Source of the DNA: Chloroflexota bacterium | Lineage (GTDB): Bacteria; Chloroflexota; Anaerolineae; Anaerolineales; Villigracilaceae | Length of the DNA: 64,000 nt | Assembly: GCA_016213105.1 (NCBI GenBank) | Contig: JACRBN010000026.1 | Location: 806,001 to 870,000, forward strand | Reading direction: 5' to 3' | In this document: positions 25,780-34,749 of the stretch, one piece after another | Layout: the number at the start of each line of letters is the position of its first letter | Numbering within the stretch: position 1 is the stretch's first letter | Made by a program: the position numbers and the translations under genes | Notes under the pieces: generated by a model | What the model was told of the DNA's origin: nothing | Databases searched by the model: none | Seen by the model: only the letters and a program-made list of their open reading frames with translations

Positions 25780-26118
25780 ATGGATAAAGGGAATCTTCCC
25801 ATTGAGTTCAACAACGAGATCGATGAAGTTATAAAAAGCGGGAACGAATACTATACCCTCTCCATGGATCGCCTCAACAAGTTGGCGGAAGGTTTCACCG
25901 ACATTTCAGGCGGGGTCGTCAACCTGAAGCAGCCCGCCAAAGTTCCCCACGTGCAGTCTCTGTATGAAGTGACGGTCACCCTCAACATGGGAACGGATCA
26001 CATCACCACCACCGAAAAAGGCGAACAGTTTCACTCCACACTGGTCGGCGTCCTGGATGCGGTGGAACGGCAGGTGCAGGAACATCGCGCGCACCTTAAA
26101 ACTACCTGCCTGCCCTGA
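25780..26118 (+). CDS. Ribosome hibernation-promoting factor-like protein (HPF/RaiA family)
   Basis: A 112-residue protein similar to short HPF/YfiA (sigma-54 modulation/S30AE) proteins: the segment SLYEVTVTLNMGTDHITTTEKG and the C-terminal helix VLDAVERQVQEHRAHLKTT match the second strand-helix part of that fold. Such proteins bind the 30S subunit and silence ribosomes in stationary phase or stress. An AGGAGA site precedes ATG 25780. It sits between the J-protein pair and clpB, consistent with a proteostasis operon. The N-terminal part is divergent, hence moderate confidence. Confidence 0.75.
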   Translation: MDKGNLPIEFNNEIDEVIKSGNEYYTLSMDRLNKLAEGFTDISGGVVNLKQPAKVPHVQSLYEVTVTLNMGTDHITTTEKGEQFHSTLVGVLDAVERQVQEHRAHLKTTCLP

Positions 26119-26205
26119 CCTCGCATGGTCGGATTCCATGCAAAGGGCGTGAGGCGTGCTGACAATTTCATCGAAAAATAACCTTGAGATATTACGGATG
26201 TTTCC

Positions 26206-28803
26206 ATGAACCTCGACAAGTACACACAGAAATCCCAGGAAGCCTTGCTTGCTGCCCAGCGTCTGGCGCAGGATTACCAGCATCAGGGCATCGACCCCAC
26301 CCATCTGCTGCTGGCGCTTGTCCAGCAACAGGACGGGATCGTGCGGGCCATCATCACAAAGGTATCCGGCGGAACCCAGGCTCTTCAGGAGGAACTGAGT
26401 AACGAACTTGAGAAAAGGCCGAAGATCCAGGGAACCAGCCTGGACGTGAGCATGTCGCCCCAAACCGCAGAAGTCCTGTCTGGCGCCGAACGCTACGCCA
26501 AGGGCATGCAGGACGATTATGTTTCCACCGAGCATATCCTGTTGGGTCTGGCAGATGGCAGTGAAAGCAAACGACTGACTCAATTCGGGCTGACCAAGGA
26601 CGCGATCCTGTCCGCGCTGAAACAGGTGCGCGGTTCCCAACGCGTCACCTCGCAGAATCCCGAAGGAACTTTTCAATCACTGGAAAAATATGGACGCGAT
26701 CTGACCGCCATGGCGCGGCAGGGAAAACTCGATCCAGTCATCGGGCGTGACGAGGAAATTCGCCGCACGATTCAGATTTTATCCCGCCGCACCAAGAACA
26801 ACCCCGCGTTGATCGGTGAACCTGGTGTCGGCAAGACTGCCATCGTCGAGGGGCTGGCTCAGCGCATTATCAACGGAGATGTCCCCGAAGGTCTCAAACA
26901 CAAACGCCTCGTCCAATTGGATATGGGCGCTCTGGTGGCAGGCGCAAAATATCGCGGCGAATTTGAAGAACGCTTGAAAGCCGTCTTGAAAGAAATCGCA
27001 GATTCAGAAGGGGAAGTCATTTTGTTTCTGGATGAAATGCACACAGTCGTCGGCGCGGGCGCGGCGGAAGGCGCAATGGACGCCAGTAACATGCTCAAGC
27101 CGATGTTGGCACGCGGCGAATTACATCTGATCGGCGCAACCACGCTCGACGAGTATCACAAGCACATCGAGAAAGACCCAGCTCTCGAGCGCCGCTTCCA
27201 GCCAGTGGTGGTGGAAGAGCCGACTGTCGAAGATACAGTCAGCATTCTGCGCGGACTCAAGGAACGCTACGAAGTCCATCACGGCGTGCGGATCACAGAC
27301 GCTGCGGTTCTTGCCGCGGCAACGCTTTCACAGCGTTACATCAGCGACCGCTTCCTACCCGATAAAGCCATTGACCTGATCGATGAAGCCGCCGCGCGTC
27401 TGCGCACCGAAATCGATTCCAAGCCGCAAGCGTTGGATGAGGTGGACCGTCAGGTAATGCAGTTGGAGATCGAACGTCAGGCACTGAAGAAGGAAAAGGA
27501 TAAGGCTTCCAAAGAACGGCTTGGCAACATCGAAAAAGAACTGGCGAACTTGAAGGAAAGATCGCACGAACTTCAGGCACGCTGGCAGACCGAGAAACAA
27601 GCCATCGCCGAACTGCGTACGATCAAGGAGAAAATCGAAGGGACGCGTCAGGAGATCGAACGCTTCGAGCGGCAATCTGATCTGGAAAAGGTCGCCCGCC
27701 TGCGCTACGGGACTCTGCCCGAGTTGGAAAAGAAATTCGCAGATGGGGAAAGGCGCATGAAAGAGGTGCAGGCTCAGGGCGGTGCCCTGCTCAAAGAGGA
27801 AGTGGACGCCGAAGAGATCGCCCAGATCGTCTCGCGCTGGACTCACATCCCAATTGCAAAATTGCTCGAAGGCGAGACCCAAAAACTTCTGCACATGGAA
27901 GACCGTCTGCGTGAAAGAGTGGTCGGGCAGGAGGATGCGCTGAAAGCCGTCTCGAATGCTTTGCGCCGCGCGCGGGCGGGACTGCAAGACTCGAACCGTC
28001 CGCTGGGGTCATTTATTTTTCTGGGACCCACTGGCGTCGGCAAGACCGAACTGGCGCGCGCACTGGCTGAATTCATGTTCGACGACGAGCACGCCATGAT
28101 CCGCATTGATATGAGCGAATATCAAGAGAAGCACACCGTCAGCCGTTTGATCGGCGCGCCGCCTGGATATGTTGGCTATGAAGAAGGCGGTCAACTGACT
28201 GAGTTGGTTCGCCGTCGTCCGTACAGTGTGGTGCTGTTCGATGAAATCGAAAAAGCTCACGCGGATGTATTCAACGTGTTGCTGCAACTGTTGGATGATG
28301 GACGCCTGACGGATGGTCAGGGGCGCACCGTGGATTTTCGCAACACGCTGGTGGTGATGACTTCCAACCTGGGCGGCGAGTTGTGGATGGGCGGCAGGGA
28401 AGTCAGCGTCATGCGCGATTCGATCACGCATGTTTTGCAGGCGCATTTCAAACCTGAATTTCTGAATCGCATTGACGAGATCATCATCTTCCATTCACTT
28501 ACCCGAGAGGATTTGGTGCATGTGGTCGAGATTCAACTGCGGCATGTTTCTGCGTTGTTGGCGGAGCGCGGCTATCGGCTGGACATTAGCCCAGACGCGC
28601 GCGCCTATCTGGCGGAGGTCGGCTACGATGCGGATTATGGCGCGCGTCCGCTCAAACGGGCGATCCAGCGCGAGCTGCAAGACCCACTCGCAGTTAAGAT
28701 TCTGAGCGGCGATTTCCATGAGGGTGAAGTTATCCATGTGGAGCGCGGCAAGGAGAGGCTGGAATTCACTGCACAATTGGCGGACAAATTAGCGGTTCTG
28801 TAA
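26206..28803 (+). CDS. clpB: ClpB protein disaggregase
   Basis: An 865-residue AAA+ disaggregase of standard ClpB length. It has the Clp N-domain (1-145), nucleotide-binding domain 1 with Walker [11 protein letters not shown] (about 205-214) and Walker [11 protein letters not shown], the coiled-coil middle domain (about 405-525, [16 protein letters not shown] style) that binds DnaK, and domain 2 with Walker [11 protein letters not shown] and Walker [12 protein letters not shown], followed by the D2-small domain. With DnaK/J it rescues aggregated proteins. It lies 87 bp after the HPF-like gene. No CIRCE-type (GCACTC/GAGTGC) operator is visible upstream. Confidence 0.97.
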   Translation: MNLDKYTQKSQEALLAAQRLAQDYQHQGIDPTHLLLALVQQQDGIVRAIITKVSGGTQALQEELSNELEKRPKIQGTSLDVSMSPQTAEVLSGAERYAKGMQDDYVSTEHILLGLADGSESKRLTQFGLTKDAILSALKQVRGSQRVTSQNPEGTFQSLEKYGRDLTAMARQGKLDPVIGRDEEIRRTIQILSRRTKNNPALIGEPGVGKTAIVEGLAQRIINGDVPEGLKHKRLVQLDMGALVAGAKYRGEFEERLKAVLKEIADSEGEVILFLDEMHTVVGAGAAEGAMDASNMLKPMLARGELHLIGATTLDEYHKHIEKDPALERRFQPVVVEEPTVEDTVSILRGLKERYEVHHGVRITDAAVLAAATLSQRYISDRFLPDKAIDLIDEAAARLRTEIDSKPQALDEVDRQVMQLEIERQALKKEKDKASKERLGNIEKELANLKERSHELQARWQTEKQAIAELRTIKEKIEGTRQEIERFERQSDLEKVARLRYGTLPELEKKFADGERRMKEVQAQGGALLKEEVDAEEIAQIVSRWTHIPIAKLLEGETQKLLHMEDRLRERVVGQEDALKAVSNALRRARAGLQDSNRPLGSFIFLGPTGVGKTELARALAEFMFDDEHAMIRIDMSEYQEKHTVSRLIGAPPGYVGYEEGGQLTELVRRRPYSVVLFDEIEKAHADVFNVLLQLLDDGRLTDGQGRTVDFRNTLVVMTSNLGGELWMGGREVSVMRDSITHVLQAHFKPEFLNRIDEIIIFHSLTREDLVHVVEIQLRHVSALLAERGYRLDISPDARAYLAEVGYDADYGARPLKRAIQRELQDPLAVKILSGDFHEGEVIHVERGKERLEFTAQLADKLAVL

Positions 28804-28846
28804 CAATGGGACCACAATTCAACCTGACAGAAAAGGAAAATCGATC

Positions 28847-29431
28847 ATGAATACTTCAACACAGACCTTACCAGCCGGATATATCCAATCCGGTCAGATT
28901 GACCTGAAAAAAGACAAACGCCTGGCCATCCTGCTGAATATTGGCGCGTTTATTATCTTCATCCCTATGTTTTACTTGTTGTCTGGTTTCATAGCGTTGG
29001 TTCGCCCGGATATCACAAACTTTTCGGTGACCATAACAATCTTAAAGGTGTTCAGCGCGATTGGGTTGGTAGTGCTTGTCTTAATCATTCATGAAATCAT
29101 CCACGGACTATTCTTCTGGATTTTTTCTCGCGGCATGCCTGTGTTTGCTTTGCGCCCGCTATATGCGTATGCTGGCGCGCCCACCTGGTTCTTCCCCAAG
29201 CTCCAATACGCCGTCACCGCGCTTGGCCCGCTGGTCATCATCGGCGCTGTGGGGCTGCTACTCTTGCTGCTGGCACCCATAAGCTGGATTCCAATGATTG
29301 CGCTTTTGGTGGCTTTGAATACGGGCGGGGCGGTGGGAGATCTATTCGTTTTCATCCGCCTTCTAAAGTGTTCCCCAACGAGTTTTGCGAACGATACCGG
29401 GGAAGTCGTGACTTTCTTCGAACGTCCATGA
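28847..29431 (+). CDS. DUF3267 family putative zinc metalloprotease, membrane-bound
   Basis: A 194-residue protein with four or five transmembrane segments. HEIIHGLFF in the second or third segment is an HExxH zinc-protease motif, which with the overall layout fits the DUF3267 (putative zincin peptidase) family. The substrates of this family are not well defined. It follows clpB by 43 bp with an AAAGGA site and overlaps the next gene by 4 bp (ATGA). A membrane protease beside ClpB and a rhomboid protease fits an envelope-stress setting. Confidence 0.8.
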   Translation: MNTSTQTLPAGYIQSGQIDLKKDKRLAILLNIGAFIIFIPMFYLLSGFIALVRPDITNFSVTITILKVFSAIGLVVLVLIIHEIIHGLFFWIFSRGMPVFALRPLYAYAGAPTWFFPKLQYAVTALGPLVIIGAVGLLLLLLAPISWIPMIALLVALNTGGAVGDLFVFIRLLKCSPTSFANDTGEVVTFFERP

Positions 29432-29958
29432 TTGAGATGAGTCGCCAAAAAATTATTCGCCGCCTGCTGGTCCTCCGCAATTTGGAACTTTTCAACATAT
29501 TCTGGTTGCCAATTTGTTTGTATGTTGCATTAACCTCGCGAAATGTCTTGCATTGGCAGCCGTATGCATATGGCATGTTCCTGATATGCGCCGTTCTCGC
29601 TCAGGGTGTTTTTTATTGGCACCTAAAACTTCAAACCATCTCCAAAACTGGAACGACTTTCCCCGATTATTTTTATGCTCTCTTTTCGTTTTTCACATGG
29701 GCGGATGTGGTCCTGTTATCAATCTACCCAATATTAATTTTCTGTAACCAGATTACCCCGCTGGTCAATTTTCAAGTTTCCATCGGGTCAAGCCTGTTAT
29801 TTCTTTTTGCGATTCTTGAATACACAAACTATTATCACTATCAACTCAGCCACGATAACCTGAATGATCTTCGCTATCTGTTCAAGTATAGAAAAATTCG
29901 CAGGTCTCCTATGTTTATGGATATGCTGCGAAATCAAAAACAAGACCGAAAGCCCTGA
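29428..29958 (+). CDS. Hypothetical membrane protein
   Basis: A 176-residue protein starting at the ATG that overlaps the DUF3267 gene stop codon. It has an amphipathic basic N-terminus (SRQKIIRRLLVLRNLE) and four predicted transmembrane segments, then a basic cytoplasmic tail rich in Arg and Lys. I do not recognise the family. Translational coupling to the DUF3267 protease suggests the two proteins act together. AT content is higher than in the preceding 28 kb, which may mark an acquired segment. Confidence 0.7.
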   Translation: MIEMSRQKIIRRLLVLRNLELFNIFWLPICLYVALTSRNVLHWQPYAYGMFLICAVLAQGVFYWHLKLQTISKTGTTFPDYFYALFSFFTWADVVLLSIYPILIFCNQITPLVNFQVSIGSSLLFLFAILEYTNYYHYQLSHDNLNDLRYLFKYRKIRRSPMFMDMLRNQKQDRKP

Positions 29959-30001
29959 TGAGCTGGATCAATTTTCAAAATAAGTTATGAAGGAGAAACC
30001 C

Positions 30002-30192
30002 ATGTCCAATGAACAGAAAGACCCCCGACCAGAGAAAACCCCGATCAAATTGGACTGTGGCTTGCCATTGGAGCCGGTGTCGACACCTGGCTTGGCATCG
30101 TCTTCCATAATATAGCAATGGGTATCATCATGGGGGCTGCCCTCGGTTTGGTTTTTGACGCCGCGGTTTCGCAAAAGAACAAAAAGGGTTGA
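30002..30192 (+). pseudogene. Small glycine-rich membrane protein, frameshifted
   Basis: ATG 30002 follows AAGGAG and opens MSNEQKDPRPEKTP, but that frame stops at 30115. One missing base in the CCCC run near 30041-30044 would continue as DQIGLWLAIGAGVDTWLGIV and on to a stop at 30190-30192, giving a single-membrane-pair protein of about 63 residues with the glycine pattern of small stress-associated membrane proteins. The two halves together clearly look like one gene. The defect is either a real mutation or a base-calling error in a homopolymer. Confidence 0.6.
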
Positions 30193-30233
30193 GGTATCGA
30201 GGTTCGTACCCAAACGACAGGCCAATAAAATAT

Positions 30234-30302
30234 CTCCCCCAAGTGGCGGATGCGAACTCTCCCCAGCCGATGGATGTGGCTGGGGAGAGTTCGTCATAAG
30301 AT
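30234..30302 (+). repeat. 69-bp composite element, copy 2
   Basis: 5' box CTCCCCCAAGTGGCGGA from 30234. The perfect 15-bp stem GAACTCTCCCCAGCC (30254-30268)/GGCTGGGGAGAGTTC (30278-30292) encloses a loop reading GATGGATGT. A -10-like TAAGAT lies at 30297-30302. Relative to other copies the stem has changed on both arms in step. An ATG begins 6 nt after the hexamer. Confidence 0.88.
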
Positions 30303-30308
30303 GAATGT

Positions 30309-30419
30309 ATGACCCGCGACCGGCAAGCGCGCGATTCCCATCGACCGCACACTGGCGGTTTTATTTACACGCTGTCTGTTCTCATTGTCCTCCTGATTAT
30401 CATGAAGTTCCTGCCGTAG
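30309..30419 (+). CDS. Small single-pass membrane protein, probable leaderless mRNA
   Basis: A 36-residue open frame starting MTRDRQARDSHRP and ending in a hydrophobic helix (GGFIYTLSVLIVLLIIMKFL). There is no ribosome binding site; the ATG is 6 nt downstream of the -10-like TAAGAT of element copy 2, so the transcript would start at or next to the A of ATG. The same geometry and the same first residues (MTR) occur at 39629, a clear receiver-domain gene, which supports this tiny gene. Function unknown. Confidence 0.55.
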   Translation: MTRDRQARDSHRPHTGGFIYTLSVLIVLLIIMKFLP

Positions 30420-30452
30420 TTACAACATTTACTTGCCAAGGAGATAAATCTT

Positions 30453-31103
30453 ATGATGCCAATTGGTGATGATAATTCCTCCCGCAGAATTGTTCCGCTC
30501 GTCACGTATGCCCTGATCGTCCTGAACGTCCTGTTCTTCCTGGTGGAGATGAACGGCGGCGACGCCTTTATCATGCAGTGGGCTTTCGTTCCCAGCCGCT
30601 TCCTGGCCAACCCTGTCGGCGAGTTTGCGACGCTTTTCACGTCCATGTTTATGCACGCCGGCTGGCTTCACCTGGGCGGCAACATGCTTTACCTGTGGAT
30701 CTTCGGTGACAATGTGGAAGACCGTTTTGGTCATGCCAGGTTCATACTCTTCTACCTGCTCTGCGGGCTTGGAGCAACCTTTGCGCAGTTGGCATTCAGC
30801 CTCGGGTCGAACATACCGAATTTGGGCGCATCAGGGGCGATTGCAGGCGTGCTCGGCGCTTACATTTTGATGTTCCCAAAGGGAAGCGTCAGAGTATTGC
30901 AGGGCCAGCGAGTCATTCAAGTGCCCGCGCTGATCGTGATCGGGCTGTGGATCGCCTTGCAGCTATTTAGTGGTATCGGCTCCATTTCCGCGGCGGATAC
31001 GGGCGGCGTGGCATACATGGCGCACGTCGGCGGCTTTGTCTCTGGGTTCGTTCTGACCTATTTGCTTGGAGGAAGTACAGCATCGCGGCGGTTGTCAGGT
31101 TAG
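30453..31103 (+). CDS. Rhomboid-family intramembrane serine protease
   Basis: A 216-residue protein with six transmembrane segments. The catalytic Ser is in GASGAIAGVLGAY, the catalytic His in AYMAHVGGFVSGF, and the supporting HLGGNMLYLW loop is present, so the protease is probably active. Rhomboids cut transmembrane helices of substrate proteins. The ribosome binding site AAGGAG is at 30438; either ATG 30453 or the adjacent 30456 may be used. It follows the small leaderless gene and precedes two AI-2E-type carriers. Confidence 0.93.
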   Translation: MMPIGDDNSSRRIVPLVTYALIVLNVLFFLVEMNGGDAFIMQWAFVPSRFLANPVGEFATLFTSMFMHAGWLHLGGNMLYLWIFGDNVEDRFGHARFILFYLLCGLGATFAQLAFSLGSNIPNLGASGAIAGVLGAYILMFPKGSVRVLQGQRVIQVPALIVIGLWIALQLFSGIGSISAADTGGVAYMAHVGGFVSGFVLTYLLGGSTASRRLSG

Positions 31104-31121
31104 GCCCAACAGCAGGCTGGC

Positions 31122-32405
31122 ATGACACTTAATCCATCTTCACAACCGTATGATTGGACATTTCGACGGGTCGTGTGGGCGACCCTGACGCTCGTATGTG
31201 TCATACTGGGCTTCTGGCTTCTCTACCGTTTTAACCAGGTCGTCTTTATTTTATTTGTCTCCATCGTGATCGGCACAATCATCAGGCCTGCCGTGGCCTG
31301 GCTATACAAGCGGGGACTTTCCCGCGCAGCGGGGGTTATTCTTGTCTATCTCCTGCTATTCATGCTGCTTGCAGGTTTTGTGCTGCTGCTCTCCCCGTTG
31401 ATTGTCGAACAAGGCACAACGATTGCTGCCACCATGCCGGGCTATTACCAAACCCTGCGTGAGTGGCTGGGCGGTTCTCCCAATCAATTGGTAATTCGCC
31501 TGGGCGAGTTTCTCCCAGCGGTATTGCCAGGCTTGACGCCAGGCATAACGATACAAAGCGGGGAGGATGTGATGGCTTCAGCGGGGCAGGCGCTGGGTTA
31601 TATAACATGGACGGCTCGTTTCTTCTTTATCACCATCGTGACCCTGATGCTGGCTTTTTACTGGACACTGGATGGGGCGCGCATCATCCAGGCATTCTTA
31701 ATGCTGGCGTCACAGGATCGGCGCGAGAATATCAGGGAATTGATCTCAGCCATGGAAAGCAGGGTTGGGTATTACATGATCGGACAGGGCATCCTTTGCC
31801 TGGTGATCGGCGTCATGGCGTTGATTGCCTATCTGCTGATCGGCCTGCCCAATGCATTGGTGCTGGCGCTTATGGCTGGCGCGCTGGAGGCTGTACCGAT
31901 GGTCGGTCCGCTGTTGGGTGCTGTCCCCGCGGCATTGGTGGCGCTGGCGCTTGGGCCTGACAAACTGGTCTGGGTAATCGTCGCCACGGTCGTGATTCAG
32001 CAGTTGGAAAACAATCTGCTGGTGCCGCGTGTCATGAGTAAAGCGGTGGGGGTCAATCCATTCGTCACGCTGCTGGCGCTTTTTGCCTTTAGCTCCTTCT
32101 TTGGCATTGTCGGGGCATTGATGGCGATTCCCATGGCAGCCATTATTCAGCTTGTGCTCAATCATTTTGTCTTTCGCCCAGCGGTGATCGAACCGGAGGT
32201 TTCGGCTGGACGCGATTATGCCAGCCGCCTGCGCTATGAGGCACAGGATCTTGCCAATGACCTGCGCAAACAGGCGCGTCTCAAAAAGAGAGGCTCGGAT
32301 CTGCGCATCAGGCAGATCGATCAGGTGATGGATGAGATCGAGACGATCACCACCGATCTCGATGCGCTGCTAACCCAGGACGACGCTGCCTTGGATGCAC
32401 CATGA
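31122..32405 (+). CDS. AI-2E transporter family protein (first of two)
   Basis: A 427-residue membrane protein of the AI-2E/PerM family with about eight transmembrane segments. Family features include the early tandem helices (FNQVVFILFVSIVIGTIIRP), the amphipathic middle and the C-terminal LENNLLVPRVMSKAVGVNPF motif, which is conserved across the family. It has an added charged cytoplasmic tail of about 60 residues. Members export autoinducer-2, act as Na+/H+ antiporters or have unknown substrates, so the substrate is left open. The next gene, a paralogue, overlaps it by 4 bp. Confidence 0.9.
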   Translation: MTLNPSSQPYDWTFRRVVWATLTLVCVILGFWLLYRFNQVVFILFVSIVIGTIIRPAVAWLYKRGLSRAAGVILVYLLLFMLLAGFVLLLSPLIVEQGTTIAATMPGYYQTLREWLGGSPNQLVIRLGEFLPAVLPGLTPGITIQSGEDVMASAGQALGYITWTARFFFITIVTLMLAFYWTLDGARIIQAFLMLASQDRRENIRELISAMESRVGYYMIGQGILCLVIGVMALIAYLLIGLPNALVLALMAGALEAVPMVGPLLGAVPAALVALALGPDKLVWVIVATVVIQQLENNLLVPRVMSKAVGVNPFVTLLALFAFSSFFGIVGALMAIPMAAIIQLVLNHFVFRPAVIEPEVSAGRDYASRLRYEAQDLANDLRKQARLKKRGSDLRIRQIDQVMDEIETITTDLDALLTQDDAALDAP

Positions 32406-33607
32406 TGAAGCAAGTGGTGGTAATTGGTACTGCGGTAATGACCACCCTGCTGGCGCTGGTGGTGATGTGGCAGTTCCGCAGCGTGGTGGTTTACGTTCTG
32501 ATCTCGCTTGCGCTTGCGGCAACAGTCCGCCCAATGGTTGTGGATTGGAAAAGACGCAGGCTTGTGATGCGCATTGCCTTGGCTTTGCTCTACACCGTTG
32601 GCCTGGGTGGTTTCGGTTTCCTGATCTTCCATGTGGGAAGATTTGCGGTCAGAGATATTCAGCAGGTCGCCCAAACGATGTCTGTGCAGGGCGACTGGGT
32701 GCTGCCGCCGTGGTTGGAGGGCAGTCCGTTTCAATATGGGCTGGTGGCACAACTGCCAACGCCCGATAAACTCTTTGAGGCTATTACCGGCGAACGGGGC
32801 CAACTTGTGCTGCCCGCCGTTCTCGGCTTCACGGAGGGCATCGGCGGTGTCGCGAGCGGTGTGTTCCTCGTTCTATTCCTGAGCATCTATTGGAGTATCA
32901 ACCAAGTCCATTTCGAGAGGCTCTGGCTTTCGCTGCTTCCGGCTGAACAGCGCAAACAGGCGCGGGGGATATGGCGAACCATCGAGCCCAACCTCGGCGC
33001 TTACATCCGCAGTGAGATCGTTCAAAGCCTGTTGGCGGCATTGCTGCTGGGACTTGGGTACTGGCTGCTTGGTTCCCAATACCCGGTACTGATGGCTCTG
33101 ACCGGTGCGCTAGTGTGGCTGATCCCCGTGGTGGGCGCGCCGCTGGCAATGATCCTGCCGCTGTTGATGGGGCTGCTGACCAGTGTTCAGCTTAGCCTGT
33201 TCACGATCCTTTATACATTTGCCGTGCTGCTCGCTCTGCAAGCATGGGTCGAGCCGCGCCTTTTCAAACGCAAATGGGATAACCCAATCCTGACCCTGGT
33301 GATGGTGCTTGCCCTGGCAGATGCGTTCGGGTTACCCGGCATACTTGCCGCGCCGCCGCTGTCGGCTGTGTGCCAAATCCTGTGGAGTCGGCTGGTCAGC
33401 AATCGGATTGGGTCGGGGGCGGCGGTTCAGGCATCAAACCTCAAGGAGCGGCAGGCCCACCTGTGGGCCGTCATCGAAGAGATGGAGGAGCCGCCTCCGC
33501 CGTTGGTGATCAGCAGCATGGAGCGGCTTGCAAATCTGCTTGAGAAAGCTGAACCCATTCTGCCCGTGGTCCTGCCACCTGACTCCACCGTACAGCTCAT
33601 AAGATAA
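32402..33607 (+). CDS. AI-2E transporter family protein (second of two)
   Basis: A 401-residue paralogue of the preceding protein, starting within its stop codon (ATGA). It keeps the multi-helix plan but the C-terminal family motif is altered (QAWVEPRLFKRKWDNPIL), and there is a long cytoplasmic tail. The tight coupling suggests the two may form a hetero-oligomer. Substrate unknown. The 222 bp after its stop hold no gene that I can see, but a GACGG/CCGTC stem lies directly before the cupin ribosome binding site. Confidence 0.85.
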   Translation: MMKQVVVIGTAVMTTLLALVVMWQFRSVVVYVLISLALAATVRPMVVDWKRRRLVMRIALALLYTVGLGGFGFLIFHVGRFAVRDIQQVAQTMSVQGDWVLPPWLEGSPFQYGLVAQLPTPDKLFEAITGERGQLVLPAVLGFTEGIGGVASGVFLVLFLSIYWSINQVHFERLWLSLLPAEQRKQARGIWRTIEPNLGAYIRSEIVQSLLAALLLGLGYWLLGSQYPVLMALTGALVWLIPVVGAPLAMILPLLMGLLTSVQLSLFTILYTFAVLLALQAWVEPRLFKRKWDNPILTLVMVLALADAFGLPGILAAPPLSAVCQILWSRLVSNRIGSGAAVQASNLKERQAHLWAVIEEMEEPPPPLVISSMERLANLLEKAEPILPVVLPPDSTVQLIR

Positions 33608-33829
33608 CGATTGTCATTGCAGGCGGTTTTGCCGAGGTTATGATGTGAAAAGAGGAAGGAAGGGCGTGCACGGATCGAATCGTTCCGGTCTTTGAAAGCA
33701 GCTTTGCTGGAGCCAGTCCAGGTGAGAGTATGCACAGGACATTGAAAAATGCTTTTTGATGCTGCCGAGTACAGCATTGAAACAAATTAATAGGTGACGG
33801 TATTAAAGCCGTCAATTGGAGGATCTACC

Positions 33830-34222
33830 ATGAAAGGTTTTGTTCAGAACATCGAAGCCCTTGCGATCAAGAATGAAGATTTTCGCCAGGTGCTCTATAC
33901 GGCAAGGAATTGTCAACTCGTGGTCATGTCGTTAAAACCCGGGGAGGAAATCGGAATGGAAGTACACAAGCTCGATCAATTCTTTCGCGTGGAGGAAGGG
34001 ACGGGTGAAGCTATTCTCGATGGCGTTCACACGAGCATCAGCGCTGGCTTCTCCGTGCTGGTTCCCGCCGGGACGAATCATAACATCATCAATACCGCTA
34101 CTGCCTCGCTGAAACTCTATACGCTTTATTCACCGCCGAACCATCGGGATGGCGTTATCCACCACACCCGCGCTGAAGCAGAGGCGGATAACGAACAATT
34201 CGACGGCAAAACGACTGAATAA
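33830..34222 (+). CDS. Cupin-domain protein
   Basis: A 130-residue single cupin. The two conserved cupin motifs are visible: PGEEIGMEVHKLDQFFRVEEG (metal-ligand His and Glu) and GFSVLVPAGTNHNIIN (second His). The C-terminal tail HHTRAEAEADNEQFDG is typical of small cupins annotated as mannose-6-phosphate isomerase-like or stress cupins. Start ATG 33830 is chosen because GGAGG precedes it; an upstream ATG at 33794 lies inside a small hairpin. Enzymatic role not determined. Confidence 0.88.
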   Translation: MKGFVQNIEALAIKNEDFRQVLYTARNCQLVVMSLKPGEEIGMEVHKLDQFFRVEEGTGEAILDGVHTSISAGFSVLVPAGTNHNIINTATASLKLYTLYSPPNHRDGVIHHTRAEAEADNEQFDGKTTE

Positions 34223-34254
34223 AGGTCAATAAATTAATAAAAAGGAGAAATCTC

Positions 34255-34656
34255 ATGAATAAACAGGCAGGTTTGTGGATCGACCATCGGAAGGCTATTA
34301 TTGTCCTGATTACCGATGAAGGCGAAGAAGTAAAGAAAATCGTATCCGACATCGAAAAACATGTTCGTTTTACGGGTGGTGACGGCTCGGAGGATGGCTC
34401 GTCAGAGGACGTGCGAGATCGTCAATTTGGGAATCACCTCAACAGTTACTATGATCAGGTCATTGCTGTTGTTCGTGACGCAGACTCAATTCAGATATTC
34501 GGTCCCGGCGAAGCCAAGGGCGAGCTTGAAAAACGAATTGAACATGAAGGCCTCAAAGCTAACATCCTTGCCGTCGAAACCGTGGACAAAATGACGGATC
34601 GCCAAATCACGGCAAAAGTTCGTGAGCGTTTCCCGGTGCAACATCCGGCAAGTTAA
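34255..34656 (+). CDS. Hypothetical protein, possible eRF1/host-attachment-like domain
   Basis: A 133-residue acidic soluble protein. The opening QAGLWIDHRKAIIVLITDEG and a later ADSIQIFGPGEAKGELEKRI strand-helix unit resemble bacterial eRF1-like (baeRF) or host-attachment proteins, which recur in stress gene clusters. The match is from memory of sequence style and is not firm. It has a clear AAGGAGAAA ribosome binding site and a strong hairpin 10 bp after the stop, so it looks like the last gene of its transcript. Confidence 0.6.
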   Translation: MNKQAGLWIDHRKAIIVLITDEGEEVKKIVSDIEKHVRFTGGDGSEDGSSEDVRDRQFGNHLNSYYDQVIAVVRDADSIQIFGPGEAKGELEKRIEHEGLKANILAVETVDKMTDRQITAKVRERFPVQHPAS

Positions 34657-34665
34657 TGAAAACAA

Positions 34666-34696
34666 CCTGCCGCCATCACCCCAATATGGCGGCAGG
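34666..34696 (+). terminator. Strong hairpin, probable terminator
   Basis: CCTGCCGCCAT (34666-34676) and ATGGCGGCAGG (34686-34696) form a perfect 11-bp stem with a 9-nt loop, 10 bp after the stop of the preceding gene. No T-run follows, so termination would be weak or factor-dependent. Confidence 0.6.
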
Positions 34697-34749
34697 CATG
34701 GTATTGCGGATCCTGGGTTCAACACTGAAGTGCAACAAAGAGGAATAAA

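Noticed and set aside
24249-26205. CIRCE/HrcA operator before the heat-shock type genes
   Set aside because: No GCACTC-N9-GAGTGC-type repeat is visible in the intergenic gaps; the 69-bp element is the only conspicuous signal.
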